NCBI GenBank assembly: GCA_023433275.1
Contig: JAEZDN010000066.1
Coordinates: 1 to 34,532 of the forward strand
Length of the DNA stretch: 34,532 bases
Direction: 5' to 3'
Origin: Verrucomicrobiota bacterium
GTDB lineage: Bacteria; Verrucomicrobiota; Verrucomicrobiia; Opitutales; Opitutaceae
This document shows positions 31,547 through 34,532 of the stretch, one piece after another; positions within the stretch are counted from its first letter, which is position 1, and each line of letters begins with the position of its first letter. The notes beneath the pieces were generated by a model. It had not been told where the DNA came from. It ran no database searches and saw only the letters and a list, made by a program, of their open reading frames with translations. A program made the translations under genes and the position numbers.

Positions 31547-32302
31547 ATGTCCCCCGGGCCACATCTCCCCAACGCTGGTTGCTCGACCCCGCGCCCTCCC
31601 CGTGCCGGCGGTTCCTCCGCCGCGGCCCTGCGACAACTCCTCGCCGAACGCTTTCCCGCCTCCGTGCGCGCCTCCGACGACACGCTGGCCACGGGCATCA
31701 CCCCGATCGATGAAATTTCCGGCGGTCTCCCGCGCCCGGGCCTGACCGAGCTCGTCTGCTCCGCCCCCAGCTGCGGCAGCCAGCTCCTGCTCGGCCAGCT
31801 CCTGCTGGTCACCCGCGAACAAAGCCTGCGCGTCGCCCTCGTCGACCGACACGACAGCTTCGACCCCGGCTCCTGGCCGCCCTTCCTGCTCCATCACCTT
31901 CTCTGGGTTCGTCCGCGCCACAGCGAGGAAGCTCTCGCCGCCGCCGATCTCCTCGCCCGCGACGCCAACCTCGGCCTCGTCATCCTCGATCTTCACCACG
32001 CGCCCGCCCCCGAACTCCGCCGGCTCAAGTCGACCGCCTGGTACCGCCTCCAGCGCGCCATCGAGCCCACCCGCCTGGCCGGCCTCGTGATCACTCCCTT
32101 CGCCCTCGTGCCCAGCGCACGCCTGCGCCTGGAGCTGACGAAACCTCATCCACTCTCCGTCCAACACCAACCGCGCCCACAGCTCACGTCCACGCTCGCG
32201 CCCGAGTTCCTGCGCCAACGCACCCTATTGGCGCACGCTTGCAGCCAGAGAGGCGACATTCGCGAGGTAGGCGCCGAGCTTGCTCGGTCCTCCTGCGCGT
32301 GA
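31547..32302 (+). CDS. imuA: ImuA-like RecA-fold mutagenesis protein
   Basis: This 251-residue protein resembles ImuA, a RecA/SulA-like partner in the ImuA-ImuB-DnaE2 mutasome that performs damage-induced lesion bypass. The RecA-like core is seen in ATGITPIDEISGGLPRPGLTELV (48-70) and in LGLVILDLHH at a Walker B-like position. The Walker A loop is degenerate: SAPSCGSQLLL (72-82) has no lysine, so ATP binding is doubtful. The order lexA-imuA-imuB-dnaE2 supports the assignment. The last ten residues (GAELARSSCA) and the stop codon are encoded by a REP-like palindrome, so the original C terminus has probably been replaced. The ATG at 31547 is the first in frame after a REP pair. Confidence 0.82.
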   Translation: MSPGPHLPNAGCSTPRPPRAGGSSAAALRQLLAERFPASVRASDDTLATGITPIDEISGGLPRPGLTELVCSAPSCGSQLLLGQLLLVTREQSLRVALVDRHDSFDPGSWPPFLLHHLLWVRPRHSEEALAAADLLARDANLGLVILDLHHAPAPELRRLKSTAWYRLQRAIEPTRLAGLVITPFALVPSARLRLELTKPHPLSVQHQPRPQLTSTLAPEFLRQRTLLAHACSQRGDIREVGAELARSSCA

Positions 32303-32327
32303 AGGACCGGGCAAGCTCGGCCCCTAC
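32267..32327. repeat. REP-like inverted pair overlapping the imuA stop
   Basis: GTAGGCGCCGAGC with TTGCTCGGTCC (32267-32290) faces GGACCGGGCAAGC with TCGGCCCCTAC (32304-32327). The imuA reading frame enters the first element and ends at the TGA at 32300-32302, between the arms. Members of the same family are at 12628 and 33915. Confidence 0.85.
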
Positions 32328-32337
32328 AGAGCTCTGC

Positions 32338-32380
32338 CTGATTGGCTGATTTCAGATTTTAAATACCCGATTTCAGATTT
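32338..32380 (+). repeat. Heptamer tandem repeat upstream of imuB
   Basis: Units are CTGATTG, then after one extra base CTGATTT, CAGATTT, TAAATAC, CCGATTT and CAGATTT (32346-32380), all in one 7-bp register. The tract is AT-rich and lies 63 bp upstream of the imuB ATG, the largest distance of any 5' heptamer tract here. Confidence 0.8.
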
Positions 32381-32443
32381 CCGCCTCACCCCGGTCAGAC
32401 AGGCACTTCCCCGTCCTGGCCATCGCCAGCTAGCGCGTCGCCC

Positions 32444-33895
32444 ATGTTCGCCGTCCTCCACCTCTCCGACTTCACCCTCCAGGCCCTGCTGCGCGCCAAT
32501 CCCCCGCTTGCCCATCAGCCGGTGGCGCTCGCGCGACCGGATGCTCCCACGGTGGAAGCCTGCACGCCATCGGCCGCGGCCGACGGCGTGTGCCCCGGAC
32601 AATCCCTCCCCCAAGCCGTGGCGCGTTGCCCTGCTCTCATCATCCGCCCGCCCCACCCCGGCCTCGAGCGCGAGGCCGAGGCCGCCTTCCTCGGCGTGGC
32701 TTTCAGCGTTTCCCCGCACGTCGAACTCACCGCCATCGGCGCGTGCACGCTGGATCTGCGGGGACTGCCGTCCTCGCGCCACGCTCCCGCCTTGCAGGAC
32801 GCCCTCGCTCATCTCCGCGCCACCGGCTTCGAAGCCACCGCCGGGCTCGCCGCCACGCCCTTGCTCGCCCTCTACGCCGCCCATCACGCGCCTCCCTTCC
32901 AAGTCCAGGTGGGCGATGTGACCCTGCTCGCCTCCCTGCCGCTGGCCGTGGCGACACCCACCGCGCAACAAGCCGCCATCCTCCGCCAATGGGGCATCAA
33001 AACCCTCGGCCAGCTCACCGCCCTCACCAAGGCCGACATCACGCACCGCCTCGGCCGCGCCGGCCTCGACCTGTGGGAACGCGCCAACGGCGGCGCCCCG
33101 CGCCCGCTCCGCCTGCGCTCCCTGCCGCAAAAATTCGAGGCCGCCGAGGATTTCGAATTCGAGATCGAGACGCTCGAGCCGCTCCTCTTCAAATTCCGCC
33201 TCTACGTCGATCGCCTCGCCCGCGACCTCGCCAACGCCAGCCTCGCCGCCCAAGCCCTCCGGCTCACACTGAAGCTGGCCGACGAAACGACCCACGCGCA
33301 TTTCATCCGCCTCCCCGAGCCGGTGAGCGACGCCGGCATTCTCTTCCGCGCCCTGCAGGCCTACCTCGAAACCGCACGCACCGACGCGGGCATCATCGGC
33401 CTCCACCTCGAGGCCATCCCCGAACGCAGCCAGGTCCGCCAGCGTGGCCTGTTCGACGGCGGCCTCGTCGATCCCCACGGCTTCGCCGACACCCTCGCCC
33501 GCATCACCGCGCTCGTCGGTTCCGATCGCGCCGGCACGCCCCGCGCCACGGATACCCATCGACCCGACACCTTCACGTTGATCGCCCCACCCGCTTCGCT
33601 CGATCCCGTGCCCCAGGGATTCTCGCATCCAACGCGCGGGCTCGCCCTCCGTCGCTACCGCCCCGCCCTGCCCGCCACCGTCGAACTCCGCGGCCGCGAA
33701 CCCGCGTTCGTCTGGTGTTCCACCCTGCGCGATGCCGTCCGCACCGTCGCCGGCCCCTGGCATGCCTCCGGCGACTGGTGGGAACAGGCGCGCTTCTGGC
33801 AACGCGAGGAATGGGACATCGAACTCGAATCCGGCGGCCTCTACCGCGTCATCCGCACCCCCGCCGGCTGGTTTCTGGAGGGCGAGTATGACTGA
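32444..33895 (+). CDS. imuB: ImuB-like inactive Y-family polymerase
   Basis: This 483-residue ImuB-type protein has a Y-family polymerase-like N terminus (FAVLHLSDFTLQALLRANP, 2-20), a central little-finger-like region (RLGRAGLDLWERANG and SLPQKFEAAEDFEFEIE) and a C-terminal extension. The catalytic acidic motifs of active Y-family enzymes are missing: the region equivalent to SIDE reads AIGACTLDLRG, with no Asp-Glu pair, and the first motif keeps only one Asp. This matches ImuB, a non-catalytic hub linking DnaE2 to the beta clamp. A clamp-binding motif may be RQRGLFD, matching the Q-x2-L-F pattern loosely. It starts 141 bp after the imuA stop and has no obvious Shine-Dalgarno sequence. Confidence 0.88.
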   Translation: MFAVLHLSDFTLQALLRANPPLAHQPVALARPDAPTVEACTPSAAADGVCPGQSLPQAVARCPALIIRPPHPGLEREAEAAFLGVAFSVSPHVELTAIGACTLDLRGLPSSRHAPALQDALAHLRATGFEATAGLAATPLLALYAAHHAPPFQVQVGDVTLLASLPLAVATPTAQQAAILRQWGIKTLGQLTALTKADITHRLGRAGLDLWERANGGAPRPLRLRSLPQKFEAAEDFEFEIETLEPLLFKFRLYVDRLARDLANASLAAQALRLTLKLADETTHAHFIRLPEPVSDAGILFRALQAYLETARTDAGIIGLHLEAIPERSQVRQRGLFDGGLVDPHGFADTLARITALVGSDRAGTPRATDTHRPDTFTLIAPPASLDPVPQGFSHPTRGLALRRYRPALPATVELRGREPAFVWCSTLRDAVRTVAGPWHASGDWWEQARFWQREEWDIELESGGLYRVIRTPAGWFLEGEYD

Positions 33896-33914
33896 GCCAT
33901 CCTTCATGTTCCCG

Positions 33915-33938
33915 GTAGGGGCCGAGCTCGCTCGGTCC
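33915..33938. repeat. Single REP-like palindrome 3' of imuB
   Basis: GTAGGGGCCGAGC followed by TCGCTCGGTCC, a single copy with a CCGAGC/GCTCGG stem. It begins 20 bp 3' of the imuB stop codon, the usual position of this repeat class. Confidence 0.75.
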
Positions 33939-34043
33939 TTCCACCTTCATCCTTTCAGCGGGAACATTCAAAATCCTTGGTCCTGCACTGCGCTCGAACC
34001 GCCCACCCCCTGCGCATGCTCGCCCACCCTTCGACCGCTTCCC

Positions 34044-34078
34044 GGCTCCTGGCTCCACGCTCCTTGCTCCCGGCTGCC
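34044..34078 (+). repeat. Heptamer tandem repeat directly abutting the dnaE2 start
   Basis: Five 7-bp units read GGCTCCT, GGCTCCA, CGCTCCT, TGCTCCC and GGCTGCC. The last unit ends at 34078 and the dnaE2 ATG begins at 34079, so no unrelated leader lies between repeat and start codon. Confidence 0.85.
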
Positions 34079-34532
34079 ATGAGCTACGTCGAACTCCACG
34101 CCGCCAGCGCCTTCAGCTTCCTGCGCGGGGCCTCCCTGCCCGAGCAACTCGCCGAGGGCGCGGCCCGGCTCGCCCTGCCCGCCGTCGCCGTGCTGGATCG
34201 CGACGGCATCTATGGCGCGCCGCGCTTCTACGCCGCGGCCAACGAGCATGGCGTGCGCCCGCGCGTCGGCGCCGAGATCACGCTGGCCGACGGCAGCGTC
34301 CTGCCGCTGCTCGTCCAAAACCACACCGGCTACCAGAATCTCTGCCAGCTCATCAGCCACGCCAAACTGGAACCGCGCGCCCCCGGCCTGCGCCCCGACG
34401 GCCTCGCGCCGGGCGAGGACCCCGCCGATCGCAAGCGCCGCTGTTTCGCGACCTGGCGCGAACTCGAGCAACACGCCGATGGCCTGGTCGCTCTCACCGG
34501 CGACGAGGACGGCCCCCTCCGCCGCGCCTGGC
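34079..34532 (+). CDS. dnaE2: Error-prone DNA polymerase DnaE2 (ImuC), 5' part
   Basis: Only the first 151 codons are present; the gene runs off the right edge. The start MSYVELHAASAFSFLRGAS is the PHP domain of a C-family polymerase alpha subunit, and FSFLRGAS is typical of DnaE2. The PHP metal-site residues look altered: the usual H-x-H is HAA, and the usual DHDG is DRDG, as often found in DnaE2 proteins. VGAEITLADG continues the domain. In the ImuA-ImuB-DnaE2 mutasome this is the catalytic polymerase for SOS mutagenesis. The ATG directly follows a heptamer tract, with no Shine-Dalgarno sequence other than repeat sequence. Confidence 0.92.
   Translation, partial: MSYVELHAASAFSFLRGASLPEQLAEGAARLALPAVAVLDRDGIYGAPRFYAAANEHGVRPRVGAEITLADGSVLPLLVQNHTGYQNLCQLISHAKLEPRAPGLRPDGLAPGEDPADRKRRCFATWRELEQHADGLVALTGDEDGPLRRAW

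Larger units (their letters stand above)
33888..34082 (+). other. 64-codon ORF bridging imuB and dnaE2
   Basis: This ORF begins at ATG 33888, overlapping the imuB stop as ATGACTGA. It ends at TGA 34080-34082, overlapping the dnaE2 start as ATGA. It reads through a REP-like element (VGAELARS) and a heptamer tract (GSWLHAPCS). The product looks like chance coding, but the double overlap could pass ribosomes from imuB to dnaE2. Confidence 0.3.

Overview
The window is a high-GC (roughly 65%, by eye) bacterial chromosome segment, densely coded on both strands. It most resembles an opitutus-like member of the Verrucomicrobiota. The support is indirect: a GTTC-N4-GAAC palindrome touches the lexA start (the operator core I recall for Verrucomicrobia), lexA is followed by an imuA-imuB-dnaE2 mutagenesis cassette, and ABC permeases of the acidobacterial duplicated orphan type are present. 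No rRNA, tRNA, transposase, integrase or CRISPR array was seen.

Layout. (1) 63-7190, plus strand: a MacB-type ABC ATPase, two tandem 800-residue ABC permeases and an exported TPR/beta-propeller protein. (2) 7270-17185, minus strand: an MdtABC-like RND efflux operon (adaptor, then two inner-membrane pumps), followed by a secreted protein with three copies of one beta-sandwich module. (3) 17416-18174, plus: an exported DUF4097-like protein, divergent from the efflux operon. (4) 18495-25206, minus: a housekeeping run of mannose-1-phosphate guanylyltransferase, a possible 61-residue ORF, ruvX, truA, comF, accD and folC. (5) 25384-27539, plus: a rhodanese, a 35-residue extremely basic protein, and rimO. 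(6) 27609-29078, minus: the murein-recycling ligase mpl. (7) 29331-30458, plus: a Ser/Gln-rich exported protein. (8) 30783 to the right edge, plus: lexA, imuA, imuB and the start of dnaE2, an SOS-controlled error-prone repair cassette.

The most unusual content lies between the genes. Two kinds of repeat sort by position. REP-like palindromes, often in inverted pairs about 60-80 bp long and commonly opening with GTAGGRGC, sit just 3' of stop codons; two of them supply the stop codon itself. Short-period imperfect tandem repeats, mostly with a strict 7-bp period but with several different words, sit just 5' of start codons, and in two cases contain the start codon (folC, truA). One palindrome also appears to have entered the mpl coding sequence in frame, and another may interrupt a small ORF upstream of ruvX. 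The 5' heptamer class is my best candidate for something undescribed here.

Two protein-level oddities stand out. AccD has lost three of the four zinc-ribbon cysteines. The lexA-imuA-imuB-dnaE2 locus is loosened by palindromes and heptamers at each junction, with a 64-codon ORF joining imuB to dnaE2 through start/stop overlaps at both ends.
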